This document shows positions 34,858 through 46,926 of a DNA stretch of 64,000 nucleotides, in pieces; the first letter of the stretch is position 1, and every line of letters begins with the position of its first letter. Source of the stretch: Vitis vinifera (lineage: Eukaryota; Streptophyta; Magnoliopsida; Vitales; Vitaceae); the NCBI RefSeq assembly GCF_030704535.1, contig NC_081812.1, positions 455,501 to 519,500 on the forward strand. Direction: 5' to 3'. Position numbers and translations under genes: made by a program. The notes below the pieces were generated by a model. It worked only from the letters and a program-made list of their open reading frames with translations, searched no databases and was not told where the DNA came from.

Positions 34858-37800
34858 ATGCGGAGGTTTTTGATTGAAAATGGAGGAGAATCTCTGTTGG
34901 GAACGATCAAAATTGCAGTGTTGCCCATAGCCAAAGTTTTCACAATGTGCTTTCTGGGCTTTCTGATGGCTTCCAAGTATGTCAACATTTTGCCTGCCAG
35001 TGGAAGGAAACTTTTGAATGGGGTGAGCTTCTTAATTCCACAATTTTTCCTTTTCCTTATTTTTTATTTATTATTTTTTCTTTTTCCTGATGATTTTTCA
35101 TTGTTGAATTGACTTTCAATCCATTCCATGGTTCCTACATCTGGGTTCTTGAATAATTTAAATTTAGAAAAAATAAATCGAGATTGAACTTGAGTACGCC
35201 AAGAAATAGGGTTTGTAGAGCACAGAAATTGAATGTTTGTTAAGAAAAACTGAAAATTCTCAATGCATTTATCCTTGTGATGGTGGAATTTATTAATTTT
35301 CTTAAACAAAAAATTCTCAATCTATTTTTCCTTATGATGGTGAAATTTATTTATTTATTTATTTGGTTTATTATGATTTTATGGTATGGGCCTGTGGATG
35401 CTGAATGTTTGTTCCAAATCTGTGATGATGATGCAGTTGGTTTTTTCACTTTTGCTTCCATGTTTGATATTCTCTCAACTGGGTCAAGCTGTTACTTTGC
35501 AGAAAATGATTGAGTGGTGAGACTCTGTTCCTTATTTTTCTTAACAGCAAAGCCCCAAACTTTAGATTTTAAGTATTGATTGTTGTTGTTGTTGTTATGC
35601 AGGTGGTTTATTCCTATTAATGTTATTTGCGGCACCATAGCAGGGTCGCTAATAGGGTTAGTCGTAGCTACCATTATTCGTCCGCCATACCCATTCTTTA
35701 AGTTTACAGTTATACATGTTGGAATCGGTGAGCCACTTTATCCTGGAAACATCTTTGCTTTCATTCTATCAATTCTAGAGAATTATCATTTTCCAATGCC
35801 CTATATGCTTTATTATATCCTAAGTTTCAATGTTAATTCTCCTACCAAAGATGATGGATGACAGAATTTATCTAGTTATTGAAGATTTTGGATAATTTCA
35901 AGTTAAACTTGTCGAACTATGTGATGCATAGATGAGTTATGAAAGAAGAATGCATGGTTTAAGGAAGATGATTGATTCTTCATTCATCGGAAGAAATGGA
36001 AAAATTAATAAATATCTCCTTTAAAGCTAACCAATTGAATTAGGCTTATAATTTTGCAATCAGTTGTTTTCTGAATTATGGAAAACAAAAAAGCTTACCC
36101 AGAAAGAAAACCGACACTGCACTTAATATGCATGCACTGTTATCTGTATGAAGAGTCCGTTATCGGGTCCATGCGTGGTTGCATTTTTCCAATTCACTTA
36201 CCTGATACGAACCCAACACTTTGATATGTCTGAGTTGGGATTAAACTTCTTGGATTCTTCTGCTTCCAATTTCTTTTATTGAGAGAAAAGAAGGAACTAA
36301 CACCCAATGCACATGACAGGTGGATGCTTATATCCCATGATGTCTTTCAAGTATAGCTGCAATCTATAGTGTTTGATTATATATTGTTTATTGGTGGGCA
36401 TGTTTTACTTATCCATCAAAATTCCATATGTTGAAGATAGAAACATTTCTATGGTTTGTAATACATGAAAAACATGATCTCCTTTTCTTTCGACATTAAT
36501 AAGTAGTCATTTAGAGGTGTAAAAGGCTATGCTGTGATAGTCAGACATTTGTTGTGTATTCTTTGTTAGAATCGAGCTTGACATTTTCTGCATTTTGTAT
36601 ATGAACTATCTTTCTCATGTGATTTGCTTTGGTATTATGGTACTATTTCTGTTAGTTTAATTATAGGGCTGATCTGTTTCTTCTCAGTCTCCAAGCTCTG
36701 ATGTGGTGGGGCATATGTTGAGCTTGGTCTTATGGAGTTCATGCTGGTGTGGACCATAAGAACTAAAAACTACCCCATCAAGAGAATGGATTGGTGGTCA
36801 ATTGACCTGCATGTCACATTTAAAAGCAGAAGACAGCTATGGTCAAAGAGATACTATAATAAGCAAAAAAGTTTAGTAAAACATGGCGTGTTTAAATCAG
36901 ATCCTGTTTTTAGTTACCTATCTGTGACTGGATCTGGGCTCCAACTGATTTGAGTCAGCTAAGCCATGTTATCTTATTAGATTGGTGAGGGGTGATATCT
37001 TTAGGTTTAATCTTCTCTATTTGATACCAACTTGATACCAAATATTGTAGTCTGAGGTTCTTTTCATGCAGAAAAGGACAATCACTATCAGTTTACCTTT
37101 CTACATCAAACACACATATTTATGTACTTATAAGCAATGTCTAATGACAATAAATTATCATCTCTTCTATATGACATATTTATTCCATCTGCATTTCATG
37201 ACAAAATTTCATTGGCATTGATTGTCTGCAGGAAGTGCACTCTGTCTTCTTCAGCCTTTTGCTTTATTAGTAATGGCAATTAAGCTTTTGTAATCTCTTT
37301 ATTGATATGGGAATTAATGTTGAACAGGGAACATCGGGAATGTGCCTCTTGTCCTGCTTACAGCTTTATGCAGAGACCAGAACAACCCTTTTGGTGATGT
37401 AGACACTTGCACCAAACAAGGGACTGCCTATATCTCATTCGGCCAATGGGTAGGTTTAAAAAAAATCTCACTTTGTCATTAGGTTGTGTATCCAGTTTGC
37501 AGATTACTTGGTTCTGTTGACAAACATCGCATTTAGATATTTTCTTTCCAATATCCCTATATTAAAACAAACCAAGTCCAATCTATGGCAACGGGTCATT
37601 TCTAATATCTTTCCAGTATATCTTGTGGATGGTTACTGTCTCTTTTGGTACATGAGAACGCTGTAGTAGCCCATGGGCTTTGCCCACCCCATCTTAAGGA
37701 TTAAAAGAAAAAAAATAAAGAGAAAGATGGCCTTTTTTAAGTTTATACTGATTTCACCACTTTCGGATAGGTTTGTGACTTGCAATTCTTTTTGTACCCA

Positions 37801-40800
37801 AAAACATCACAATGCAGTTCAGATAATTTGTTTCTCTGTCTTTAATCATGTACTAAATATCGTGTGAATGAATTTTTATTGTTAGGTTGGTGCAATTGTT
37901 TTGTACACCTATGTATTTCAAATGCTTGCACCTCCTCCTGAAGGTACCTTTGACCTTGATGAACAACATCTTCCCATCAAGGGCTGTCCAAAGGATGGCT
38001 CCCCTGAGCAAGTTCCGTTACTTACACAGGAGGTTTTATCATCTGATCTAAATGCCTCAAAACAAGGGAAGGTAAGAACCAACTACGACATATCTTTTGT
38101 TAAACTATGGTTAATTCATCTTCACCTTTTCTACAGTCGTAGATGCCAATGAAATTATTTTTTCTTTAAAGAAACTTATGATACTTCAAAATTCTGCAAA
38201 TGGTATCACTAAGGCAATAAAATTTCTTGTATACCTTGGGCCGCTTTTCTGGCGGCTCTTTTTACTTTAATTTAAGTCCTTATTTATCAAAAATAAAAAA
38301 TAAAAAAATCACGAGGGCAATAATTATTGGATAATCATGTGCATGATTGCTTCAGAATGATATTTTCCCTGGTATACTGAGTTTTCTTTTCCACATATAA
38401 ATAACAATAGTGGTAATCATAAGACAAATTTAACTTCCCAATCACAATTGACTTCACTAGAAATAACTCAATATGCATCACACACAACATCAACACAGTA
38501 GAAATTTTATTAGCATCATTGTAGAATGATTAAGATGATCATCAGATTTTTTTAATCTCAATACTCAGCTTCCTATTTTCTGGGAGAGATTACATTAAAC
38601 AGGAACCGATTTGTCCAATTAATTCGAGTCTCTGTTATTTCTTATGCTTCCTACACAATAGACTCTGATTCATTTTATGCTTCTTGATGCAGATTAAAGA
38701 TTTTTTGGTTTATATGTATGATAAATTGAAGATCAAGCAAATTCTTCAACCGCCTATTATTGCTTCTGTAAGTTCATATTCTCAAGATTTCTGACTTTCT
38801 CTTTTTTCCATTTTCTTCAAGAATTTACCATTAAGTAGTAAACTCTTAGTTTTTCTTTCAAATCTTTAGCCTGATATTTTATTTCGAAGTTGGAAACTGT
38901 TTATTCCAGACAAGTCCTGTGCTCATAAATACTTAAGGGTTGCAATGTGGTACTAATCACTTTCGAGCCTAAAATAACATGCCATTGTGTGTGACGCTGA
39001 ATGTGCAACATTGACAGCCTGAAAAGAAACTCATCCCAAACATGTTTTTCCAAGCCCCACCCTTGGCCTCTACTTATAAGTGCTTTCAGTCCATGATCTC
39101 CAAATCTCCTAGTCATAAGATGAGTTATCTGCTTTTCCAACAAGTAAACATGTTTCTCTGTGAAAAACCCGACTTTTGAAGGTTCTTAATATAAGTTTGT
39201 ATATGAAAAAAGGTGGCTTTTTTATTGGTGCTCCTTGTATGAAGAATATTTCCTTTAGAAGAATATGTTCTCCATCCTCTTATCATGTCTCATTAAGTTG
39301 CCATCTTTTGTTTTCTGCAGATCCTAGCATTGGCAATTGGTGCGATTCCATTTTTGAAGAAGCTGATCTTTACACCCAATGCTCCGCTTTTCTTCTTCAC
39401 TGACAGCCTCATTATTCTTGGGTATGCTCCATTGCCCAAATGCTTTTCTTTGGTTGGTAATTTGCTTTTGTTCTGTGTTAGCCTGTTTATTTGATCTTCT
39501 TGCAAGAACTAGGATCCTCTTTTTTCTTTTTATTGGCAAAGGGAAAATAGATATGTTTCACAAGAAACCAAAAGTGGGTTTTACATCCATACAAAAAAGG
39601 GAAAAGAAAAGATGAAAGGGTAAACTACAGAAATCAGGTTAATCCTCTAAGCAGGTGCCTCTAAACTATCCTGAAAATCCAGAGAGGTACTTCTTTGTCT
39701 AACAGCGTCCGCTGTCCACTGTCCACAGCTTCAATACTGTGACCTGTATGCTGCAAAAGATCTTCCTATTCCTCTTTCCGAAAGCACCATGTCACACTCA
39801 GTGGCTCTCCTCTATCCTTTTGCTGTATCTTCTTTAGCAGATCTGCCATGCCAAGGCCCAAGTCTCTCATCATTTCTGGGAAAACCCCACATCATGACAA
39901 AAAGGCCAAAGATAGTTGCCAAATCTGTAGGGCTACAAGGCAGTGAATCAGCAAGTAGTTTAATGACTCCTCATCAGATTTGTGTGGAGAGAACAAGTTT
40001 GTGAGTACTTGTCCTCCTCCTGAGCCGGTGTATCATCAAAATCCTTCCCCAAACTGCCATCCATGTAAACAAAGCGACCTTTCAAGGAGCCAGTGTCCTG
40101 TGTATTTCTCTCTCTGGAAACCTAGCCCTGCATTGCTGTTTGTGGGCTGTGAGATAAGAATTAACAGAAGCAAGGTTTAGGAATAAATCCACCAAATTTT
40201 AATACCTTGTTAGCCTTGGATTCCAACAGCCCTGACTTAATACCAATTCCAATAGTTAGCAACAGAAGCTTCTTTGTTAACAATCTTCTCAGTAATGTCT
40301 CCTCATCAGAAGTCAATCCAGAAACTCACTCTAACCTCTTGCCATTTTACCATACCTCTACACCACAATCCTCTTCCATGAGCTCCCTCTTCATCCCAAA
40401 TCTCTACTGCCCTTTTCTAGGAAGCCTCTGTCCAGCAACATTAGACTTACAGCACGTCATCTCCCTTCTCTTAAGACATGCCCAGCCCGTTTAAGCAACA
40501 ATGTTTTTCTAGGAAGCATCCTTAATCTATCTTCATGGAAATGGGCTGAGAGAAAGCAGACATAGAAACCAGAAGCTCCACAATGTGCTTTATGGTAGGC
40601 CCCCAAACTATAGTCCAGATATACGGCAGGCAAATTCCCAAATGCACCACCTTGCAACCTAAAGTGTCCCTGCAAACATGTCAGTCTCTCCACTGGGCCA
40701 ATTGAAATGAGCTTGCTCTTTTTTAGATTTGTGTTTACCCTCAATACCACTTTAAACCACAAGAAGAAACACTTAAGGTGTTATGTTGAGTCAGCAGTTT

Positions 40801-42439
40801 GATCTGTTTGAACCATGACCTGGTTAGGCTCTGATTTGATAAATGGATTGGATTTCAAAACACTGCTCCACAGACTAAAGTTCGAACAAATGAGGCTAAG
40901 TTTGAAATATTGCTGTACAAAATAAAGATAATGATTTTATACCCACAAAAATTCGTGCTAGTTCCCGGTACTACGACTCCTGTATCATATCAATGGACAT
41001 CACCTGATTTATGTAAATCAGTCCATTTACAATATTCTGTTGTATCATATTTTGCGTGTAACATGGCTGTATACGAGTTGTTATTGGATCAAGGCTCTAG
41101 TCTTGTTTTAAGCATCTAAAACCATGGCGATCACAATCAAACCAAGGTACCGCTGCTTTGAAAATGTTATTAATACTAGAACTTTTTGTATGAGAAGTGG
41201 TCTGTTATTAATTCTAGAATTTTTGTGTCCATTGGAGCATGATTCTCAATGGCTACATCTTACTCCGTATACCTCTGTTTAGGATTGAACTAGACTTCTT
41301 TCCTGATTGGGAGAATTTATGTTTTGGAGATGCCTCTATACTGCATGATGGGAATGTCAGTGGTGCTTAACTAGATATTAACCTAAAATTTTTGTGGTTG
41401 TCTAATGATGTTCTTGTCCATCAGGGAGGCCATGATTCCATGCATTTTGTTGGCATTGGGAGGCAACTTGGTCGATGGTAAGTCAAATTCACAAAAATGA
41501 TGCCTGTTTGGTAACTATTCTTGAAACATGTTTGGGAAACTTTTGAGAGAACATTTTTTTTTTCTTTCAGAATTTGCTTTTGAACATAGGTTGTTTTTTA
41601 GAATAATTTTGAGGTTTTCTCAATTATTTTTGTAGAGTTTTTTGAGCAACAATTGAAAAAACGGAGAATACTATGGAAACTTTTGCAATATGCATAAGTG
41701 TACAATACCTTTATCAAGAATAAACCAAATTTGTTCCTGAAAACAATTGTGAACCATTTTTCAATATTATTCTCAAAAACTGTTTTTGAAAATGTTGTCA
41801 AAAAACCCAATATTTCCTCTAATTGTAGCATGATTTTATTGTTCCACTTGACACCATGGTTCTTAAACACAAAACCTGCAAATAAAAAATGGTCAGTCAT
41901 ACTACATACATATGGTTTGCTTCCGCCATTTGGATGATGACAATTCTTCATTGGCTGCAGGACCAGGAAGTTCAAAACTTGGTCTACGGACGACTACTGC
42001 TATTATTTTCGGGCGGTTGGTTTTGGTTCCTCCTGCTGGAATTGGCATAGTCTTGCTGGCTGATAAGCTTGGCTTTCTCCCCCCTGATGACAAGATGTTC
42101 CGATTTGTCCTCCTCCTCCAACATTCCATGCCCACATCTGTGCTTTCTGGTAACAACCAATTCCCCACACTCATGCCCTCTTTCAAATTCAAAGCCAACA
42201 GAACTTTGTTCTCTCTTTTCATGCATTTACAAGATTTTCTCATCCCCTGGACAATAGAAAAGAGAGGAAAAGCATTGGTTTTTTAAGTACATTAACACAT
42301 TCCTCGTTCATTCCCAGGTGCTATCGCCAATTTAAGAGGGTGCGGAAGAGAGTCAGCTGCTGTCCTCTTCTGGGTTCATATCTTTGCAATCTTCTCCATG
42401 GCTGGATGGATCGTTCTTTATCTCCATATCCTCTTCTGA
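34858..42439 (+). CDS. PILS6: PIN-LIKES auxin transport facilitator
   Basis: Ten coding exons join in frame to 405 aa: 34,858-35,022; 35,437-35,516; 35,603-35,727; 37,328-37,449; 37,886-38,071; 38,693-38,767; 39,321-39,421; 41,425-41,477; 41,961-42,149; 42,318-42,439. All introns are GT-AG, and exon lengths and phases fit exactly (1,218 bases). The protein opens MRRFLIENGGESLLGTIKIA; five hydrophobic spans follow in residues 15-185. A short hydrophilic loop is at about 181-228 (APPPEG...), and five more spans follow. Family blocks include NILPASGRKLLNG, EWWFIPIN, RPPYPFFKF, ISFGQWVGAI and LRGCGRESAA near the end. PILS proteins sit in the ER membrane and control intracellular auxin levels. The GTIKIAVLPIAKVFTMCFLG start is closest, in my memory, to PILS6; PILS2 is the alternative. 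Introns 3 and 7 are long (1.6 and 2.0 kb). Confidence 0.95.
39640..40800 (-). mobile_element. degenerate LINE (L1-type) remnant in PILS intron 7
   Basis: Antisense to the PILS gene. Minus-strand translation of 40,762-40,457 reads LRVNTNLKKSKLISIGPVER, then GNLPAVYLDYSLGAYHKAH. These correspond to the L1 reverse-transcriptase phrases LKINL.KSE, PVG.V and LP..YLG.PLGA. Further downstream, with frameshifts, LIHCLVALQIWQLSLALF appears near 39,930, the HC..A..IW motif of the L1 C-terminal zf-RVT region. Several frameshifts and stops show it is dead. The YADD catalytic block is not present, so the copy is 5'-truncated. Confidence 0.7.
41500..41835. mobile_element. MITE-like insertion in PILS intron 8
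   Basis: The stretch starts CTGTTTGGTAACTATTCTTGAAAC and ends with inverted-like TTCTCAAAAACTG, TTTTTGAAAATGTTG. It has the usual 'TGTTTGGTAAC' end of the window's hAT-like MITEs but a different interior (GAGGTTTTCTCAATTATTTTTG). Confidence 0.4.
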
Positions 42440-42846
42440 AACCGCAACATACCATCATCTTGCTGCTTTGGGATTCTTTAACAGGAAGCATGAAGCATGA
42501 AAGTATATATCACCTACATTGCGGTATTAATGAGCAGCTCCTATCTTGGTAAGAGCTGTGAAAGAAGCGCTGAGGAGGGGCTCCTTGTTAATTGATGGAT
42601 GTTTCGACCTTAAATCAGCCGTTGGTTGTTCATTTTAACTGTTTATGATTTTTTTATTTTTCAACGAGTTGGAGTTTGATCTTTTGTGCATTTTACACCA
42701 GGGATATAAGGTTGTTTGAAGCCTCAGCCTCAGCCTGAGTAGATGTGTAGTTCATAGTGAACTTCTGAAAGATTTTGCCCACATCCTAAAACTCTATTTA
42801 GTTATTTTTAAGCTTTGTTGAAATAAGTGAAAAAAAAAAATTTGAG

Positions 42847-42882
<36 letters not shown>

Positions 42883-43155
42883 ATTTACAGTCAATAGATT
42901 TTAAACATAAAAACCATATCAAAGATAAAATAATCTCTTACCAAAGCACATTATCCTCAGGGGCACCCTATCAGTCTAGGGATTCCACAATATCCAGGCC
43001 AATGTTCTAATGCTATTGGGCAAGGTTTGTATTATTTGAAAATAACCTATTATTTATCATTTAATAAGTATTTTTTTTCTTTTATTTCTTTGTTAATAAC
43101 AATCATGATTAAAAGATTTAAAATTTTATAAATAAAAAAAATTATATTATGTTGT

Positions 43156-43158
<3 letters not shown>

Positions 43159-43193
<35 letters not shown>
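43159..43193. repeat. (AT)n microsatellite
   Basis: About 35 bases of perfect AT repeat; a similar run is at 42,849-42,879. Confidence 0.9.
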
Positions 43194-43194
<1 letters not shown>

Positions 43195-44190
43195 CATGTT
43201 ATATATACTAAATATTATTTTATAAAATGAGTAATAAAAAAAATAAAGAAAATTGATAAGAAGGATAAATTTATAATCCATGAGATATGTATATCTCACA
43301 TTTTAAATTAGGATTATTATATGGCATATAGAGGGAATATATAAAAAAAAAGATATTAGATAATATATGTTATAATTTATGGTATCCCATCATCCATCAT
43401 ATATGAGATAGGATATGTTATTTATTTATTTTTTTCTTTCCTATATCAAATTAACCAAACATGGTATTATTAGTACCATATTTATTCCAAGTACACTAAG
43501 TTTGAAAATATTTAATTTGTGCATCAAAAAATTATTCATAGATTGTTAGTTGAATAGTAAAGATCCATGTTTGGAAAACTTTAGAAAAAAGTGAGATTTA
43601 GTAATTTGAATTTGTGGTGCATCAAATTTCATAAATTGAATTGAATTTGGAAAGATATTTAATTATCAAATGATTTGATATTGCCTTTTAGAAAGTTGAA
43701 TGTGAACATATTGTGGAGAATTAACTTAATTATTATTAGGTAATTGTTAGAGAACTTGGGTTGAACCTATATTATGTCATAGTGAATTTTTGAAGAAATT
43801 GAATTTAAAATTATAAAGAATCAGATTTAATATTTACCCTTGGAGTTGAACCCTATGAAACTACAAAAGATGAAATGGAATTGAAATTAAATTAAATTTA
43901 TGTTACATGAATTTGAGATTTATACAAAATGTAAATTCATCAAGGATGAAAACTTAAATTGTTAATTAATGGTTATAAGTTAAATAATCAAATAATAGAG
44001 GGGTAGTTAATATTAAGTACGGTTTAAATATTTGTAAAATAGAGAATTAAGTTTGAATTATGGTCAAACATATTAAAAATAAATAGATACAACTTCCCCG
44101 TTTGATTTTTTTTTTTTTTGGATGTAGGCATTGGTTAAAAAGCTACCAATGGTGAATTGCTTTCCAAAAAAAAAAATGGAAAAGAAAAAA

Positions 44191-44470
44191 GTCTTGTTTG
44201 GCAAATATTTTGAAAACAGATTTTTGCTTCTAAAACAAAAAAGACAGACACAATATTTTTAACAATAAAAAAATGAGGTTTTTAAAGAATATCCTTTCAT
44301 TGTTTTTCACTTACTATTTAAAGGTTATTTTTAAAAAATAATTATAAAAATATGAAAAATGATTATAACTAAAACCCCACATATAAAATTTATTTTTAAA
44401 ACATAGTTAAAAAATATTAAAAACATTTTAAATTTTCAAATAAATTTTTGTTATATAAAATGTCATAAAA
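44191..44470. mobile_element. hAT-like MITE, copy 4 (partial)
   Basis: Begins GTCTTGTTTGGCAAATATTTTG and shares the family core (AGAATATCCTTTCATTGTTTTT, AAATAATTATAAAAATATG, TATTAAAAACATTTTAAATTT). The right end is degraded. Confidence 0.55.
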
Positions 44471-45213
44471 CAAATAGAACAAATACATATATAGAGTAAA
44501 GGGCGTAATTCTTAACAAGGTGAGGTTGGCATGAGAATCGACAGAGGAATCCATTGGCATACTTTGGATTTAGAACAAGGCTAGGGATATGGATGGGATG
44601 AGATAGGGGTGGCCTGTTTTAAACCCACCTACTATTCTTAGTGTTCCGGCTTCTCTAAAGTGAAAACTTGTTTTCACTTTTCTTTTTCTTTTTCTTTTTT
44701 TCTTCTCTTTAAACCCCCAGCAGCTACACCAGCAAACTTGACTGAAAAAGCTATCCTATATCAGATGGTAAACACAGGAGACAGCACTATATTGCAGATT
44801 TACGTTTGGTCAAACACCCTTAAAAATTGATACAAATTAGACAATAAATAAGCCCTGAAAGAAAAAGAACAAAAAAAAGCACTCAGTTCATCAATTCTGG
44901 TTCAATAGGGCTTCTCACGTTGGTATGCAAGTTGGAGGATGATCTACACAAACTCGGACTAAAGGCTACATACTTTATGAAGCTCAAATCACATTTACTT
45001 CAATCATCTGAATCAAAAAAACTAGGGGATCTAGGGAAGGAACCTGGTTAACATACCAAATAATAACGTACTGAGTCATAAGACCAGTGTGTTGTTTGAA
45101 TGCAAATTCACTTGCTCAAAGTTTAAAGCACAGAAACCCTCAAGCCAAAGCCGAAAAACATGATAGGTCAGATATGGAAACCATCAGCATCAATCAGGAA
45201 ACTAGGCAACTGC

Positions 45214-46926
45214 TTAGAAAAGGGACCACCACCTCCTGCTCCTGTTCTCCCTTTGGTTAGGTAGGCTAGAGCCAGAGCTGTGGAGTTGGGTCTGGCCTTG
45301 GATGTTAGAACGGCCTATTGCCCCTCTTCTGTCCGTTACCGGAATGCGTAACCACAACACAAGAGCCATGCCAACAAGACCGGCAATAGGAGCAGCAGCA
45401 AGAAAAAACCATCTCCCACGTCCACCCTCTCGGTCAGAGCCATTTCTGACTGGAACCTCATCTGCCAGTTCTCTGCATTCAGGACTAATTTCACAGGTGT
45501 CATCTGCTTCAGCTCCATCAGTGGTATCAGAGGAACTGTCATCACTTAAATCTTGCTGTGGGATCTCGTGGATGCTAGCATTCAGCTTTCCCTCCTCGTA
45601 ATCTTTGTCATCAGTTGGAAGCTCATACCGACAAAGGGGGCATGAGTTTCGTGCAGTCAACCATGGCAGAATGCAGTAAGGGTGATAGAGATGAAAGCAG
45701 GGAAGCTGGTTCACTTCAGTGCCAACAGATAGAACATCCTTGCAGATTGCACAGACCAAACCATCACGCTTCTCATGTTCCTCATTAATGACTACACGAG
45801 GCAGACTATTCACAAAAGACACAGCTGCAGGAGGTGCTCCTCGTCTTGAGCTGTCGGTCTCAGCCAGATGCTCCAGAAATTCTTCAAAGCCTCTGGCATC
45901 AAGGTAGTCCTCAGAGTTGCCAAAATAAGGCAATACCTCTGATTCATCCAAGTTAGAAAAGAAGTTAGAAATAAATGTTTGTCTACCTTCCCTGAGTCTC
46001 CAAGGGATTGCACCAAGAAATTCAGGAGAATGAATTCGTCTTCTCATATTCACAAGGACATTGTTTCCATTTGAGCTCGATGGGAAAAAATTCCGAGGAT
46101 GCACCTCTGCTTCTGCAGATTCAACTACATTTTCCTCAGGATCAGCTTCTTCCCATTCATCATCCTCCTCCTCTTCTTCATCGTCATCTTCATCTTGATC
46201 ATCTGAGTTCCATTGACTAAGTCTTGCATGCATTGGATCAATATCTGTATCACTATTCAGATTGCTTCCATCATCTGGTTGGACATACATTTCTGTATCC
46301 AGGAAACTGTGGCCATCCACTGAAGCATCAGAATCTCCTCCATAAGCACTAAAGGAAATGGCATCACTCTCACCATTAAATAGCCTGTAACCACCATAGC
46401 TGATATTTGATTCACTCTCTCCATAAAGAGAATCCAAATTATCAAAGCCATCACTTTCAGTATCAGATGGTACCCGTCGCCACCTTCTAGACCCACTAGG
46501 GGTAGTACGGGAACTTGGGCGCTGCAGTAATCTTGCACCAGGATCTACATCAACAAGTTGATCCTCATGCCCAGAGACAGTGGATTGATTTTGCCGAACA
46601 AGGTTAATCATATGTGAGAAATGTTGTGAGAAAAGATTTTCTATTGACTCAGAACTGCTGTACCTTGTTCTTCTTACTCTGGGTGGCCTCCTCCAATGAG
46701 AGTCTTGAGCAGGGGACCTCAGATCTTCAAGAAACAAAAATTTACAGTCACCACACATGCTGATAGGTTCTAGTTCCCCGGTTCCTTCATCATCAGGTAA
46801 AAGGATTTTTTGGCATAGAGCACAAGCAGCTGGGAGGTCAGAATGGTTAAGCAAAGAATCACTGTTAGAGGAGTTAGGCACAGTAGACTGAGATAACTCC
46901 TGTGGAACACTTCGTGAGTCATCCAT
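45214..46926 (-). CDS. membrane-anchored RING-H2 E3 ubiquitin ligase
   Basis: A single coding exon gives 570 aa. The start at 46,926 (MDDSRSVPQE) was chosen because the frame above it is hydrophobic non-coding sequence and a splice acceptor (TTTGCTGCAG|TTTGAG) sits just before the ATG. Residues 35-61 hold a Cys4 motif (C35-x2-C38, C58-x2-C61) of zinc-ribbon type. Ser-rich and acidic segments follow, with a Glu/Asp run at 242-266. The RING-H2 finger is C392, C395, C410, H412, H415, C418, C429, C432 (C3H2C3), the class that binds E2 enzymes. A hydrophobic span at about 507-528 (WFFLAAAPIAGLVGMALVLW) predicts a C-terminal membrane anchor, followed by a basic tail ending RRWWSLF. Praja/CIP8-like RINGs are the nearest relatives by the finger; the substrate is unknown. 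Confidence 0.93.
   Translation of the reverse strand: MDDSRSVPQELSQSTVPNSSNSDSLLNHSDLPAACALCQKILLPDDEGTGELEPISMCGDCKFLFLEDLRSPAQDSHWRRPPRVRRTRYSSSESIENLFSQHFSHMINLVRQNQSTVSGHEDQLVDVDPGARLLQRPSSRTTPSGSRRWRRVPSDTESDGFDNLDSLYGESESNISYGGYRLFNGESDAISFSAYGGDSDASVDGHSFLDTEMYVQPDDGSNLNSDTDIDPMHARLSQWNSDDQDEDDDEEEEEDDEWEEADPEENVVESAEAEVHPRNFFPSSSNGNNVLVNMRRRIHSPEFLGAIPWRLREGRQTFISNFFSNLDESEVLPYFGNSEDYLDARGFEEFLEHLAETDSSRRGAPPAAVSFVNSLPRVVINEEHEKRDGLVCAICKDVLSVGTEVNQLPCFHLYHPYCILPWLTARNSCPLCRYELPTDDKDYEEGKLNASIHEIPQQDLSDDSSSDTTDGAEADDTCEISPECRELADEVPVRNGSDREGGRGRWFFLAAAPIAGLVGMALVLWLRIPVTDRRGAIGRSNIQGQTQLHSSGSSLPNQRENRSRRWWSLF

Larger units (their letters stand above)
42440..44880. other. intergenic stretch between PILS and RING genes
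   Basis: PILS 3'UTR occupies roughly the first 350 bases. Beyond it are two (AT)n runs (42,849-42,879 and 43,159-43,193), AT-rich unique DNA, a MITE at 44,191-44,470, and from about 44,700 the presumed 3' region of the convergent RING gene. Confidence 0.5.

Noticed and set aside
45302..46538. Several open frames overlapping the RING gene in other frames
   Set aside because: They are shadows of the real coding frame.
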